The notes: generated from the sequence alone by a model not told the origin. A stretch of DNA of 64,000 nucleotides from Paenibacillus sp. Root52 (GCF_001426865.1 NZ_LMFO01000034.1:3338-67337), one strand, 5' to 3'; counted from the first letter of the stretch, positions 15,783 through 25,614 are shown. Translations and numbers: made by a program.

Positions 15783-17216
15783 TTATTGCAAATGCAGTGC
15801 TTTGGCTGTCTCTGCTTCAACCTCGCTCATCAGAGTAGTCATGTCCATGCCCGCATGATTACCGAGCAAGATGATCGTGATGTCATCGGATAGATTACGA
15901 GAGAACGCAGTAGCGAAGCCACCACCACTACCGTTATGGAAAACGGTACGGTTCTGATTGTTTTCTTTCAAAATCCAAGCGTAACCATAGTTTTTGCTGG
16001 AGTAGGGTTTGTACATTTGTTCAATCGTATCTTGGCTCAAGATCTGATCGGTGTAGAGCGCACGATCCCACTTCAACATATCATCCACTGTGGAGTAGAT
16101 CGTTCCTGATCCCGATTGTGAAACGTAATAAGGTGCAGGCACCCAAGCGTTATTTTCGGAAACAAATCCACTGATGGTTTGAACTTGACGGGAGGCTTCT
16201 CCTGAGTTTTTCATTCCGAGCGGTTTCAGAATTGTTTGTTGTACATAATCAGCGTAGCTGCTGCCGGATACTTGCTCAATGACATAGGCGAGTAACACGT
16301 AGCCGCTGTTGCTGTATAGATAAGCGCTGCCTGGTTCAAACTTCAGCGTTTTGTGCCGGATTTCCTCTACCGTTTCCTCCAAAGAAGTCCCTTCTCCTCG
16401 GCCGAATGCGGAAGGAATACCTGAGGTTTGGGATAACAACATATGTAGCGTAATTTTATCCCCTTCTGGAATGCCCGAGATGTACTTGGAGATCGGGTCT
16501 TGCACATCGAGCAACCCTTCTTCTGCTAAGTGCAGGATGGATGCAGCGGTGAATGACTTGCTTAGTGAAGCGATACGAGTCTTCTGATCCGGACGATTCA
16601 TGGTGTGTTCATCAGCAAGGCCGTAACCTTGGCGGAGTAATACCTCGCCGTTCTTAGCAATCAATGCCATGCCAGGAAACTCAGCTTCGCGCAGATACGT
16701 ATCCACACTCGCAAGTTCAGAATTTAATACGCTGACTTGGTCTGTCTTCACGTTTACACTCATCTGTCCGGAGGCGGTACGTTGTACCTTAATATCTGCC
16801 TTGAGCGCATTGGCAAGCGGACGAACCGGAACCATCAATGTACCATTCACCGTCCGAGATTTAACGCCTGTAGACAGTTGAACATGATTGACTTGAATAG
16901 AGCTGCTGCTTGCCTGATGAATGAGGGTGTCTCTTCCCACCTTAATGGTAGCTGTCTTCGTAGGCGCATCCCATTTGAGCGTACCATTTAAGGACTGCAC
17001 AACATCTCGAAGCGGTACGAAGGTTGATCCTTGAAAAATAAGGGGCTGATTCTTCCAGGTCTGTTCTTGACCATTCACTTCAATATGGACAGTGTTAGCC
17101 GCCTGAGCGGCCGTAGCGACATTCCCGGCCTGTCCCAGCACCGGGCTAGCACACAACATAAGTACGAGCATGATGCGGGATAACGATATAAAGAGCTTAG
17201 AAACAGGTTGTTGCAC
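15783..17216 (-). CDS. Serine beta-lactamase-like hydrolase with N-terminal CuAO-like repeat
   Basis: 477 residues. Signal peptide (1-39), one or two copper-amine-oxidase N-terminal-like motifs (about 42-160; FVPLRDVVQSL, MVPVRPLANAL), then a class C beta-lactamase/D-aminopeptidase fold. Catalytic SxxK is S217-K220 (ASLSKSF), the Tyr motif is YSNSGY near 304, and the KTG-equivalent is HNGSGGG. Members hydrolyse D-peptides or esters at the cell surface; true beta-lactam resistance is not implied. Same CuAO-like repeat as the amidase at 11375, pointing to a common wall-associated module. Confidence 0.9.
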   Translation of the reverse strand: MQQPVSKLFISLSRIMLVLMLCASPVLGQAGNVATAAQAANTVHIEVNGQEQTWKNQPLIFQGSTFVPLRDVVQSLNGTLKWDAPTKTATIKVGRDTLIHQASSSSIQVNHVQLSTGVKSRTVNGTLMVPVRPLANALKADIKVQRTASGQMSVNVKTDQVSVLNSELASVDTYLREAEFPGMALIAKNGEVLLRQGYGLADEHTMNRPDQKTRIASLSKSFTAASILHLAEEGLLDVQDPISKYISGIPEGDKITLHMLLSQTSGIPSAFGRGEGTSLEETVEEIRHKTLKFEPGSAYLYSNSGYVLLAYVIEQVSGSSYADYVQQTILKPLGMKNSGEASRQVQTISGFVSENNAWVPAPYYVSQSGSGTIYSTVDDMLKWDRALYTDQILSQDTIEQMYKPYSSKNYGYAWILKENNQNRTVFHNGSGGGFATAFSRNLSDDITIILLGNHAGMDMTTLMSEVEAETAKALHLQ

Positions 17217-17453
17217 TTGCGACTTGCGTATAATTTGAATCCTCTCCTTCCAAACGTTTCATGAATAACCAGCTTTATGAGCAATTGTAAACGATCTCGA
17301 ACAAGCGGTCAAAAATTAAGAATGTTCATGGAGCTATCTTAAAAATTGAAGCCCAATCTCCAAAATTCGAAATATTTAGTATCTATACGTAATATTTTTT
17401 GGATGTCTATCCGATAAAAAGAAGGGTGATGAATTTAATGGAGGATAGAAATA

Positions 17454-19427
17454 ATGAAGAAATCGATGAAAAACTGGTTTACCTTGACCGTCAAAAAACG
17501 GCTAATCGCTTCATTGCTCTTGTTCCTGATTATACCGAGTATTAGCGTAGGTTGGTTATCCTACACGAAGGCAGCGGAGCGGGTTAACGAAGAGCTCATT
17601 CGTTCTGCAGAAGCCAAAACAGAAATGCTTAGTCTGCAGATCAGTGAAATGCTCGATATGGAGAAGGATAATGCCGCACAACTAGCTGCAGGAGTAACTT
17701 CTAGCGATGTAATTAACAAATCGCCTGCTGTGCAAAAACAGATGGATCGCATGTCTGAAAACCATGATGAACTTGCTGTACTCACCATAGGTGCTGAGGA
17801 TGGTAGTTGGATGAAGTCCCCAGATCCAGGCGAACAGATCTATGATCCACGTGAGCGGAGCTGGTACACGCAGGCTATGGTTGAATCTGAGCCTATTATC
17901 TCAGACACGTTCCAATCTGCGACAACAGGGGAGTGGGTTGTGACGGCGTCGGCCAAGCTAGCCGATGGTAAAGGGGTATTTGGTGCCAATGTAAGTCTCA
18001 ATCATCTGAAGGAATCGGTAGATAACATACATATCGGTAAAGAAGGTAAGCTGTACATGCTGGATAATGGAGGGAAGTTTCTCTTCCATTACAATATTGA
18101 ATCTGGGGTACAGTCTGATGCAAGTTATATTAATGAGATGTACACGCAAGACCGGGGTACTGTGAAATACACCTATGAAGGTCAAGAGTTACAGGCCGTA
18201 TATTTCACGAATCCAGCGACGGGTTGGAAAATTGTTGGCGAGCTGGTTCCTTCTGAAGCTGCTGAAGCAGTAAGACCTATTTTGATTCGGACGTACATGG
18301 TGGTAGGCGCTTCGCTATTGGTCGGCATTATTTTGCTTATCTTTATCATCCGTAGCATCCATCGTCCATTGACGCAGCTTACACAGGCGGCTTCGCAGGT
18401 GAGTGCAGGGGATCTTACTGTTCATATCGGCATGAAGCGAAATGATGAATTCGGTCAATTAGCCAATAGCTTTGACACGATGACTTCGTCTCTGCGTGAA
18501 GTCCTTGGCGAAGTTCATGGTACATCGAGTCAACTGGCGGCTTCATCGGAAGAGTTGATGGCGAGTTCAGAACAGACATCCAAAGCGACGGAACAGGTGG
18601 CTGAGCTGATGCAAGGCGCGGCGGAAGGAACGACGAAGCAAAATCACAGTCTTTCGGCTACAGGGCAATTAGTTGGAGAGATGTCCTTAGGTGTTAAGGA
18701 AATTTCAACGAGTGCCGAAAGTACTGCACGAATCGCACTGGAAGCATCTACGAAATCCGAGGCAGGTATGGTTACGGTAGATGGAGCGGTAGCATATATG
18801 CATCAAGTCAATGATGAGAGTAAGGCAGTTGAAGCTGTGATTGAGGATTTGCGTGCCAAAAATGATGAGATTATTCAGATTGTTACGGAGATCACGGCAA
18901 TTGCTAAACAGACGAATATCCTGGCATTGAACGCCACAATTGAAGCGGCACGTGCAGGTGAGCAAGGTCGAGGCTTCGCCGTTGTAGCTAATGAAGTGAA
19001 GATACTTGCCCAGAGCTCGGGTAGTTCGGCTGAGCGTATTAATGAGCTGATGCAGGAGATGCAAGAGAAGACCAATGCGGTACAGTCAACCTTTGCCCAA
19101 ACAGGCGAAAGTATGATGAAGAGCTCGCAAATGATTACAGAAGCGGGAGAGGCTTTCCAAGATATTCGGGATGCTGTTCAGCAGGTCGCGTCGCAAGCAG
19201 AGGAAGTATCGGCTGCGTCCCGTCAGATTGATGGTGGAATGGGGCATGTAACCAAAGCGGTGAATGACACGATCATTCTGTCGGATCAGATTGCCTCAGG
19301 AACCGAGGATGGTTCTGCCGCTGCGCAGGAGCAACTGGCGACGATGGAAGAGGTTGCGGCGTCATCTGCGGCTCTATCCCGTATGGCAGAGGATCTTCAG
19401 AGTATGATTGAACGTTTCAAACTATAG
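17454..19427 (+). CDS. Methyl-accepting chemotaxis protein with dCache sensor
   Basis: 657 residues. Membrane helix about 17-37, extracellular double Cache domain (DPRERSWYTQA is the ligand-pocket motif), second helix about 280-302, HAMP, and a cytoplasmic signalling domain whose hairpin tip reads QTNILALNATIEAARAGEQG. Transmits ligand binding to CheA/CheW. GGAGG lies upstream of the ATG. One of three receptors in the window; the pocket motif suggests small molecules such as amino acids, but the ligand is unknown. Confidence 0.94.
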   Translation: MKKSMKNWFTLTVKKRLIASLLLFLIIPSISVGWLSYTKAAERVNEELIRSAEAKTEMLSLQISEMLDMEKDNAAQLAAGVTSSDVINKSPAVQKQMDRMSENHDELAVLTIGAEDGSWMKSPDPGEQIYDPRERSWYTQAMVESEPIISDTFQSATTGEWVVTASAKLADGKGVFGANVSLNHLKESVDNIHIGKEGKLYMLDNGGKFLFHYNIESGVQSDASYINEMYTQDRGTVKYTYEGQELQAVYFTNPATGWKIVGELVPSEAAEAVRPILIRTYMVVGASLLVGIILLIFIIRSIHRPLTQLTQAASQVSAGDLTVHIGMKRNDEFGQLANSFDTMTSSLREVLGEVHGTSSQLAASSEELMASSEQTSKATEQVAELMQGAAEGTTKQNHSLSATGQLVGEMSLGVKEISTSAESTARIALEASTKSEAGMVTVDGAVAYMHQVNDESKAVEAVIEDLRAKNDEIIQIVTEITAIAKQTNILALNATIEAARAGEQGRGFAVVANEVKILAQSSGSSAERINELMQEMQEKTNAVQSTFAQTGESMMKSSQMITEAGEAFQDIRDAVQQVASQAEEVSAASRQIDGGMGHVTKAVNDTIILSDQIASGTEDGSAAAQEQLATMEEVAASSAALSRMAEDLQSMIERFKL

Positions 19428-19452
19428 AACGTGTTGTAGAAAAAGATATGTA

Positions 19453-19486
19453 AGGCTGTGGGGTTGTAACCCTACAGCCTTTTTTG
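19453..19486 (+). terminator. Terminator after the first chemoreceptor gene
   Basis: AGGCTGT (19453-19459) with ACAGCCT (19474-19480), extended by GGG/CCC, then TTTTTT. Confidence 0.92.
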
Positions 19487-19577
19487 ATCTCAGCATATAA
19501 GCTGACGAGAGAACTTACTTCTGAATACATGTCCTGTCCTATGCCTATATGAGTAAGAGTATGAGCAAGAGCGTTTG

Positions 19578-19606
19578 TTGACATTAAATAAACTTAATTA
19601 TATTAT
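19578..19606 (+). promoter_or_regulatory. Sigma-A promoter of the DUF2087 regulator
   Basis: TTGACA (19578-19583), 17-nt spacer, TATTAT (19601-19606), nearly consensus. Expected transcription start near 19613, leaving a leader of about 130 nt before the ATG at 19744. Confidence 0.75.
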
Positions 19607-19743
19607 ATCTATAAATAAATAAACATTATAATGTACTGTCTATTATTTTAAATAATTTATTTGAATTGAACCAGTATAAGCGATTAAGTAATGAAGCCAT
19701 TCACATGAGATTAACGATAGAGGATAGAGGAGAGAGTTCTTCC

Positions 19744-20970
19744 ATGAAATCAACGGATGTTATTTTGCAAACAGCCTCATTAGAAGAGATCAAGCGAGGG
19801 TACTTGAAGGAAGCATCGAATTATGTGTGCATTTGCTGTGGTTACAGCACAGAAGTGGGCATCATCTATCCCGAAGACGGCGTGTTGTATGAAGCAGAGC
19901 GTTACATTCGAGTACACTTGGAGAAAACGCATGGATCAGTATTTGAATATTTGCTAGAGCAGGACAAAGCTATAACTGGACTATCGGATGTACAGCGGGG
20001 CTTGCTTGCTCAATTCTATGAAGGGAAGAAAGATGCTGAAGTGCAGCAGGCACTTGGGATCGGCAGTGCTTCCACCATTCGCAACCATAGATATATGTTG
20101 AAGGAGAAGGAACGGCAAGCAAAAATATTCTTGGCATTGATGGAGCTTCTCAAAAGCAAAGATACCCATGCACCGGCTGAATTCGTGACACCTGTGAACA
20201 AACCAGTCGGTCAAATGAATAGGGGATTATTCGATATATCCGATCAGGATCGAGCCAAGGTGTTAACTAAATATTTCTCCGAAGGTACGGACGGCATGCT
20301 TACGACGTTCCAGATGCAGCAAAAGCACAAGTTTATTGTGCTGACTGAAATCATCAAACGATTCGAACCCGGACGAACCTACACGGAAAAACAAGTCAAA
20401 GCGCTGTTAAAGCAGGTCTATCATGATGATGTTGAGATCCGTCGTTATCTCGTTGACTATGGATTTCTCGGTCGAGAAGCGGATGGCAGTCAATATTGGC
20501 GGGAAGTTGATCAAGTTGATGGGGCACAAAGCAGTACGGGTGCAGCCTCCAATGGGGGACATTCAACAACGGTTGAAGAGAATAAATTGAAGAAAGGGGA
20601 GTTGGAACGTATGAATCGCCGTAAAGAACTTCAAGAACAGGCTAAAGAGGTTAAAATTGAGGCAGGTGTATATCAAATTCGCAATGAACAAAATGGTAAG
20701 GTGTTTTTGGATAGCACTCCTAATTTGAAAACGATGAATGGACAGAAGTTCATGCTTCAGATGGGAACCCATCTTAATCGATCATTACAAGCAGAATGGA
20801 ATGAATATGGAGGGTCTGCCTTTACGATCGAAGTCGTGGAGAAGTTGAAAAAGCAAGATAATCCGTTTTTTGATACAAAAGATGCGCTAGCGAAGCTGTT
20901 GCAGGCATGGATGGAGAAGCTTCAGCCTTATGGGGAGCAAGGTTACCATGGAGATAGCAAGAGTAGCTGA
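19744..20970 (+). CDS. HTH / DUF2087 / GIY-YIG-like regulator
   Basis: 408 residues from ATG 19744 (GGAGAG, 8 nt). The order is: a possible zinc-binding stretch (CICC near 29-32, HLEKTHG further on); a LuxR/GerE-like HTH (LSDVQRGLLAQFYEGKKDAEVQQAL to RNHRYML), written here only to show its bounds; DUF2087 (ending RRYLVDYGFLGRE); a low-complexity linker; and a C-terminal domain with the layout of a GIY-YIG nuclease (AGVYQIRNEQNGKVF) in which the GIY and YIG signatures are replaced. It is probably a transcriptional regulator with a degenerate nuclease module. Monocistronic with its own promoter. Confidence 0.7.
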   Translation: MKSTDVILQTASLEEIKRGYLKEASNYVCICCGYSTEVGIIYPEDGVLYEAERYIRVHLEKTHGSVFEYLLEQDKAITGLSDVQRGLLAQFYEGKKDAEVQQALGIGSASTIRNHRYMLKEKERQAKIFLALMELLKSKDTHAPAEFVTPVNKPVGQMNRGLFDISDQDRAKVLTKYFSEGTDGMLTTFQMQQKHKFIVLTEIIKRFEPGRTYTEKQVKALLKQVYHDDVEIRRYLVDYGFLGREADGSQYWREVDQVDGAQSSTGAASNGGHSTTVEENKLKKGELERMNRRKELQEQAKEVKIEAGVYQIRNEQNGKVFLDSTPNLKTMNGQKFMLQMGTHLNRSLQAEWNEYGGSAFTIEVVEKLKKQDNPFFDTKDALAKLLQAWMEKLQPYGEQGYHGDSKSS

Positions 20971-21099
20971 TCCAGCCCAGGTATAAGTTGAGGCAATACA
21001 GGTAAGTAAAATTGAATTAAATATGGTGAGCTAAATAAGGCATAAGATGAATTCATATGATGTAACATATAAACCTATTTTTCTATAAACTGCTCTATT

Positions 21100-21150
21100 C
21101 AATAAAAGTGCCCTGCTTGGCTAACTCTAGCCAGCAGGGCACTTTTATTG
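21100..21150. terminator. Bidirectional terminator
   Basis: Nearly perfect 23-bp inverted repeat, CAATAAAAGTGCCCTGC... with ...GCAGGGCACTTTTATTG around loop ACTC, giving A/T runs on both flanks. It serves the DUF2087 gene and the convergent chemoreceptor gene. Confidence 0.92.
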
Positions 21151-21187
21151 TAATACTCCATAATTAAATTAGAATGAATAAGAAGAA

Positions 21188-23188
21188 TTATAGTTTGAAT
21201 TGATCAACCAACTTCTGCAGTCTGTACGCTAAGTGCGCCAGAGAGTCAGCCGAGGATGAAATCTCCTGCATGGAAGCAACTTGTTCCTCTGTTGCTGCGG
21301 AGATATTCTCTGTACCATCTGCATTCGCTTCCGAAATAGAGTGGATATGATCGATGGATTGAACCACTTCTGCTGTACTTGCAGCCATCTGCTGTGAAGC
21401 CGCTGCGATACTCTCCAGCTGGTGATTAACTACATCCACGGCTTGATTGATCTGTGCAAAAGCTTCATCGGCAGAGCGAACAGCACGGATTCCGCTAGCC
21501 ACATCCTGTTGCCCAGTTTGGGCATCCTTATTCGCCTGCTCAATCTCCTGTCTGATGGAGGCAACGCGCTCAACAATACGTTGGCCGGACTCGCTGGATT
21601 GTTCTGCGAGCTTGCGAACCTCACTAGCAACAACGGAGAACCCGCGTCCATGCTCACCAGCTCGTGCGGCTTCAATAGAAGCGTTCAGGGCAAGCAAGTT
21701 GGTCTGAGCTGCAATGTCGGTAATGACCGAAACCATTTCGCCAATGGAGGTAGAATGATGTCCAAGTCGTTCCGCTGTTTTGGTCATATTATCAACAAAG
21801 CGGCTTACTGAATCCATTTCAGTGACGACAGTTTGAATGGAGGCATTACCTTGCTTAGCTAGCTCGCTAGCCTGCAAAGCAGCTTCGGATACTTGCTGAG
21901 TGCTGTCCGTCACCTGTCCAACGCCTCCAGCAAGTTCATTCATCTGCTGAGAAGTATGCTTCAGACGGCTAGCTTGTTTCTCGATGCCTGTTGCAGATTC
22001 TTCGGTGATCAGCGCAACCTGCTCGGTTGCTTTCGTTGTCTCAGATGCGTTCACAGCAAGCTGGTTAGATGAGCTGGTTAATTCATCAGCAGTCTGTCTT
22101 ACATCCTGAATCACGCTGCGCAGAGATTGGCTCATTTTGTTGAAACTAGTGCTCAGTTTACCGAATTCATCTTGACCAGTCACCGGTACCTCTATCGCCA
22201 AATTACCATCACTAATCTCATTAGATGCCTGCACCAGGCGATTCAGTGGGCGTGTAATGGATTGTACGATCCAGTAAATAATAATGGAGCTTACGGCAAC
22301 AGCAATGGCAACGACAATTAGCGTGGTATATAGAATAGGACGAACGGAGGCAGTGACTTCAGCACCGTCAATAACACCTACAACTGTCCAGCCGGTTGTT
22401 TCATTCGTTGTAAAGAATGCATGTTCCTTATGTCCTTCTAATGTATACGTGAGAGAACCATTTTTCTGATTGAAAATGTCTTGGAAAGGAGCAGAGGTAC
22501 CTTCTGTTCCAGGATCTACGGTTGGATGTACGATGATTTTGTTGGCATTATCAATAATGTACACATAACCTTTTGTACCAATCTTGGTGTTGTTAACGGT
22601 CTGCGACAAGCCTTCAAGTGAAAGGCTGACAGAGACGACGCCATGACCATCTGCTGCGGTCTGAGCTACTGAGGCAACCACGTTACCTGTGTTACTGGAG
22701 ATATATGGAGTGATAACGGTTGGGACATCTTTGTTCTGTGTTGCGGCTTGATACCACGGGCGTTCACGAGGGTCATACCCTGCCTTATTGACCGCGGTTA
22801 CGGGAGAATTGATATATACACCTTGATCTGTACCGATCGAGGCAAGCTCTACGTCATTGTGGGTTTCTTTATATGCATCAAGTAGGGTACGAATGGTTTC
22901 TGTTTCGTCACCTTGAGTTGGGCCTACATTGCCTGCATCCATCTGGGAAGCCAGGAAATCGACATTTTTTCGTGTAGCACCAATGATCTCATCAATGGTC
23001 TGATTAAGCACATTCACACTGCTCATGGCACTTTCATACATCTTTTCTTCCACTTTGCCTTCGGCTGTCTGGAATGAGATGATGCCTAGGCTGATCGTTG
23101 GAATGAGTAGGACAATCGCAAATGACAGAATCAGTTTCTCTCTCATCTGTATAGACCTTTTGACAACAACCTCATGTTTCTTCTTCAT
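21188..23188 (-). CDS. Methyl-accepting chemotaxis protein with dCache sensor
   Basis: 666 residues from ATG 23188 (AGAGGGGGA, 6-7 nt). Basic N-terminus, helix about 18-38, dCache domain with YDPRERPWYQAA, second helix near 310-330, HAMP, and signalling tip QTNLLALNASIEAARAGEHG. It resembles the receptor at 17454 in layout but is clearly diverged, so it is not a recent duplicate. Ligand unknown. Confidence 0.94.
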   Translation of the reverse strand: MKKKHEVVVKRSIQMREKLILSFAIVLLIPTISLGIISFQTAEGKVEEKMYESAMSSVNVLNQTIDEIIGATRKNVDFLASQMDAGNVGPTQGDETETIRTLLDAYKETHNDVELASIGTDQGVYINSPVTAVNKAGYDPRERPWYQAATQNKDVPTVITPYISSNTGNVVASVAQTAADGHGVVSVSLSLEGLSQTVNNTKIGTKGYVYIIDNANKIIVHPTVDPGTEGTSAPFQDIFNQKNGSLTYTLEGHKEHAFFTTNETTGWTVVGVIDGAEVTASVRPILYTTLIVVAIAVAVSSIIIYWIVQSITRPLNRLVQASNEISDGNLAIEVPVTGQDEFGKLSTSFNKMSQSLRSVIQDVRQTADELTSSSNQLAVNASETTKATEQVALITEESATGIEKQASRLKHTSQQMNELAGGVGQVTDSTQQVSEAALQASELAKQGNASIQTVVTEMDSVSRFVDNMTKTAERLGHHSTSIGEMVSVITDIAAQTNLLALNASIEAARAGEHGRGFSVVASEVRKLAEQSSESGQRIVERVASIRQEIEQANKDAQTGQQDVASGIRAVRSADEAFAQINQAVDVVNHQLESIAAASQQMAASTAEVVQSIDHIHSISEANADGTENISAATEEQVASMQEISSSADSLAHLAYRLQKLVDQFKL

Positions 23189-23494
23189 ACATATTCCCCC
23201 TCTAAGCAACACCCGCAATAATATGGACCAACCACGTTTGAGCAAAAACAGCGACAACCTACGTTGTTATTGTTTTGGATCACGACATAAGCAAGGTTAA
23301 GCATGTCCCATCATGACTTAGGTGATCATGTAATATATATTCGGCTGTGTAGGTCATTTGGATTAGGTCTATTTGAGTACTTTTGCATAAAAAATTTTAC
23401 CTCTCCCCGAATCTTTCATCTTGTGGTATATTTCTAGGTTAATGTGTGAAAAACACCTATACACCAAGAGGAGTAGGAAGGAGTTGTACCCGAA
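23189..23494. other. Divergent promoter region
   Basis: About 300 nt between the chemoreceptor (minus strand) and azlC (plus strand). AT-rich toward the azlC side. No reading frame, RNA gene or clear operator seen. Confidence 0.4.
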
Positions 23495-24238
23495 TTGAGT
23501 AAAGCAGTCATGGTCGAGGCTGAGCCTTCATCCGCAGCAGACGTGCAGGATACAGCTTCTTTTATGCAAGGGGTTAAAGACTGTATCCCAACATTGTTAG
23601 GCTATTTAAGCATTGGTTTTGCCGCAGGTGTTATTGAAATGACAGCAGGTCTAAGTTTAGCGGAAACGGCCTTGCTCAGTCTGATCTTATACGCAGGATC
23701 TGCCCAGTTTATTGCTGCTGGTATGTTAGCATCGAATGGGTCGGCAACTGCGATTATATTTACGATATTTTTTGTTAATCTTCGTCACTTGTTGCTCAGT
23801 GCAGCAGTGTCTCCGTATTTTCGACATCTGACTCCACTCAAAAATATGTGGATTGGCTCCCTCCTCACCGATGAGTCGTTCGGTGTGGCCATGACTCGTG
23901 CAATCGGGCGCGAGAGGTTAAGTGAGCGCTGGATGCATGGACTGAATATTACCGCGTATCTGAACTGGTTCGCAGCGAATATGGCGGGAGCGTACTTTGG
24001 GCGCTGGATTACGAATCCAGAGCGGTTAGGGCTTGATTTTGCATTACCTGCTATGTTCATCGGTCTGATCGTGCTTCAACTTGTACAACGGAAAAATAAA
24101 AAGCTACATATTAACGTCGCAATCATCGCAGTCGTATGTGTCATTATCGCGAGCATGGCGTCACTAGGCAGCATGAGTATTATTGTAGCCGCAGTCATTG
24201 CGGCGACCATGGGAGTGGTGATGGAAAGATGGAAGTAA
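23495..24238 (+). CDS. azlC: AzlC-family branched-chain amino acid exporter subunit
   Basis: 247 residues, about 6-8 membrane helices. Typical opening FMQGVKDCIPTLLGYLSIGFAAG and internal LYAGSAQFIAAGM and FFVNLRHLLLSAA mark the AzlC family. With AzlD it forms a two-subunit exporter for branched-chain amino acids or analogues in the cytoplasmic membrane. The start is TTG 23495, 11 nt after GGAAGGAG. azlD starts inside its last codons. Confidence 0.9.
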   Translation: MSKAVMVEAEPSSAADVQDTASFMQGVKDCIPTLLGYLSIGFAAGVIEMTAGLSLAETALLSLILYAGSAQFIAAGMLASNGSATAIIFTIFFVNLRHLLLSAAVSPYFRHLTPLKNMWIGSLLTDESFGVAMTRAIGRERLSERWMHGLNITAYLNWFAANMAGAYFGRWITNPERLGLDFALPAMFIGLIVLQLVQRKNKKLHINVAIIAVVCVIIASMASLGSMSIIVAAVIAATMGVVMERWK

Positions 24239-24558
24239 GATGGGATGTATTCTGGATCATTATGGGCTCGGCATTGTTAACATTTATCCCTCGCGTGCTG
24301 CCCTTGATGTTGTTCAGTAAAATACAGATTCCGATGTGGCTGCTACGCTGGCTTGAATATGTACCTGTAGCGGTTATGGCTGCTCTCATTGGACAGGAGC
24401 TCTTCATGTCTGGTAACAAACTAGTACCGATTACACAGAATCCAGCGCTATGGGCTGCTTTGCCCACGCTTATTGTCGCAATCTGGACACGAAGCCTACT
24501 TGGAACCGTCCTGGTAGGTATTGTTGCAATGATGATTTTGAGGTATTGGATGGGTTAG
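24229..24558 (+). CDS. azlD: AzlD-family branched-chain amino acid exporter subunit
   Basis: 109 residues, about 4 membrane helices. Typical AzlD pattern: TFIPRVLPLMLF, LRWLEYVPVAVMAALIG, PTLIVAIWTRSLLGTVLVG. ATG 24229 overlaps the end of azlC by 10 nt, which indicates translational coupling. No terminator is evident directly after it. Confidence 0.88.
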   Translation: MEVRWDVFWIIMGSALLTFIPRVLPLMLFSKIQIPMWLLRWLEYVPVAVMAALIGQELFMSGNKLVPITQNPALWAALPTLIVAIWTRSLLGTVLVGIVAMMILRYWMG

Positions 24559-24676
24559 TTCTACGTTAAATTTCCAGTGATTAGGAGTAAACCTTCTGCT
24601 TAATCGGTTAATAATGCTCTATAGAAGTGTCTTACATGATAGAACATTATGCTGAGGAGCGAAGGGAGCGAGATCG

Positions 24677-25483
24677 ATGGGAACGATAAGGCTCAAAGTG
24701 TTAATCACAGGAGCGGCTGGTGTAATTGGTCGAAGTCTATTGACGGGACTAAGAGCACTGGAAAAGTATGATATCATAGCTGCTGATCTGCAGCAGGACG
24801 ATGAGGCAGGCATTGTAGAGCTGGATGTTACGGATGCGGAGAGAATCAAGGAACTCACTCAAGGTGTGGATACGATCCTGCATATTGCCTGGGCAAAAGA
24901 TGAAGAGGATTTTCTAGGCAGAGCACTACCGATTAATGTGACTGGGGCATATCATCTGTATGAAGCTGCTCGATTAAATGGTGTGAAACGTATCATATTT
25001 GCAAGTTCAAACCATGCAACAGGGTTCTATAAAACAGGCGAGGATATTGAGGTTGATGACCCCTATCGGCCAGATAGCTTCTATGGACTTAGCAAGTGTT
25101 ACATTGAGTTGTTGGGACGGTATTATGTGGATAAGCATGGCTTGTCTTCATTCAATATCCGAATTGGCAACTTCTCTGGTGACACCCATCCGCATTCCGA
25201 ACGTTCCGCACATATCTGGATTTCGCCACGGGATATGGTGCAGTTAGCCCATTGTTGTATTGAAGCAGACGCGAACCTTACCTACCTTAACCTATATGGA
25301 ACTTCAGCGAATACAGACAATTACTACGATATTGGATACCTCAAAGAGAAAATTGGTTACATTCCTTTAGATGATGCGGCAGATCTATGGGAGGAAGCCA
25401 AACGTCATGGTGCACCCGATAAGCAAGATGAAACGGCCTATCAAGGCGGCGGTTATACAGCGAAGGAGCAAAAAGGAACCTAG
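24677..25483 (+). CDS. NAD-dependent epimerase/dehydratase, uronate dehydrogenase-like
   Basis: 268 residues. Extended SDR with GAAGVIG near 13-19, DLQQDD acidic residue for the NAD ribose, SSNHATGFY and the catalytic YGLSK. The length and the SSNH/GFY segment match uronate dehydrogenases, which oxidise glucuronate or galacturonate to the aldarolactone. Its neighbours (SGNH esterase, heparinase-like lyase, GH88) also handle uronates. GAAGGGAG precedes the ATG. The stop codon lies inside the terminator stem. Confidence 0.75.
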   Translation: MGTIRLKVLITGAAGVIGRSLLTGLRALEKYDIIAADLQQDDEAGIVELDVTDAERIKELTQGVDTILHIAWAKDEEDFLGRALPINVTGAYHLYEAARLNGVKRIIFASSNHATGFYKTGEDIEVDDPYRPDSFYGLSKCYIELLGRYYVDKHGLSSFNIRIGNFSGDTHPHSERSAHIWISPRDMVQLAHCCIEADANLTYLNLYGTSANTDNYYDIGYLKEKIGYIPLDDAADLWEEAKRHGAPDKQDETAYQGGGYTAKEQKGT

Positions 25484-25506
25484 ACATGTGTCTAGGTTCT
25501 TTCTTA
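25476..25506 (+). terminator. Terminator overlapping the epimerase stop codon
   Basis: GAACCTAGACA (25476-25486) with TGTCTAGGTTC (25489-25499), then TTTCTTATTT. The gene's TAG at 25481-25483 is part of the left arm. Confidence 0.88.
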
Positions 25507-25515
25507 TTTAAAATA

Positions 25516-25529
25516 TGAAAACGCTATTT
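25516..25529 (+). promoter_or_regulatory. Candidate cre (CcpA) site
   Basis: TGAAAACGCTATTT is close to the cre consensus TGWAANCGNTNWCA, deviating at the last two bases. It lies about 90 nt before the SGNH hydrolase gene, a plausible place for catabolite repression. Confidence 0.4.
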
Positions 25530-25614
25530 TCTATTGGGCGGGAAAGGGATAAAATGGGGAATGAGGTAGTCAGATGTTCATTTCTATTATTATTCGAAGG
25601 AAGGAACGGTATCA

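Noticed and set aside
15783..17216. Beta-lactamase-like protein considered as an antibiotic resistance gene.
   Set aside because: The family mostly contains D-peptidases and esterases, and the N-terminal wall-type repeats fit that better.
21422..22469. Plus-strand frames inside the second chemoreceptor gene.
   Set aside because: Antisense to a well-conserved chemoreceptor; no signals.
17454..23188. Two chemoreceptors considered as a recent duplication.
   Set aside because: They differ through the sensor and signalling domains and lie on opposite strands; no repeated DNA seen.
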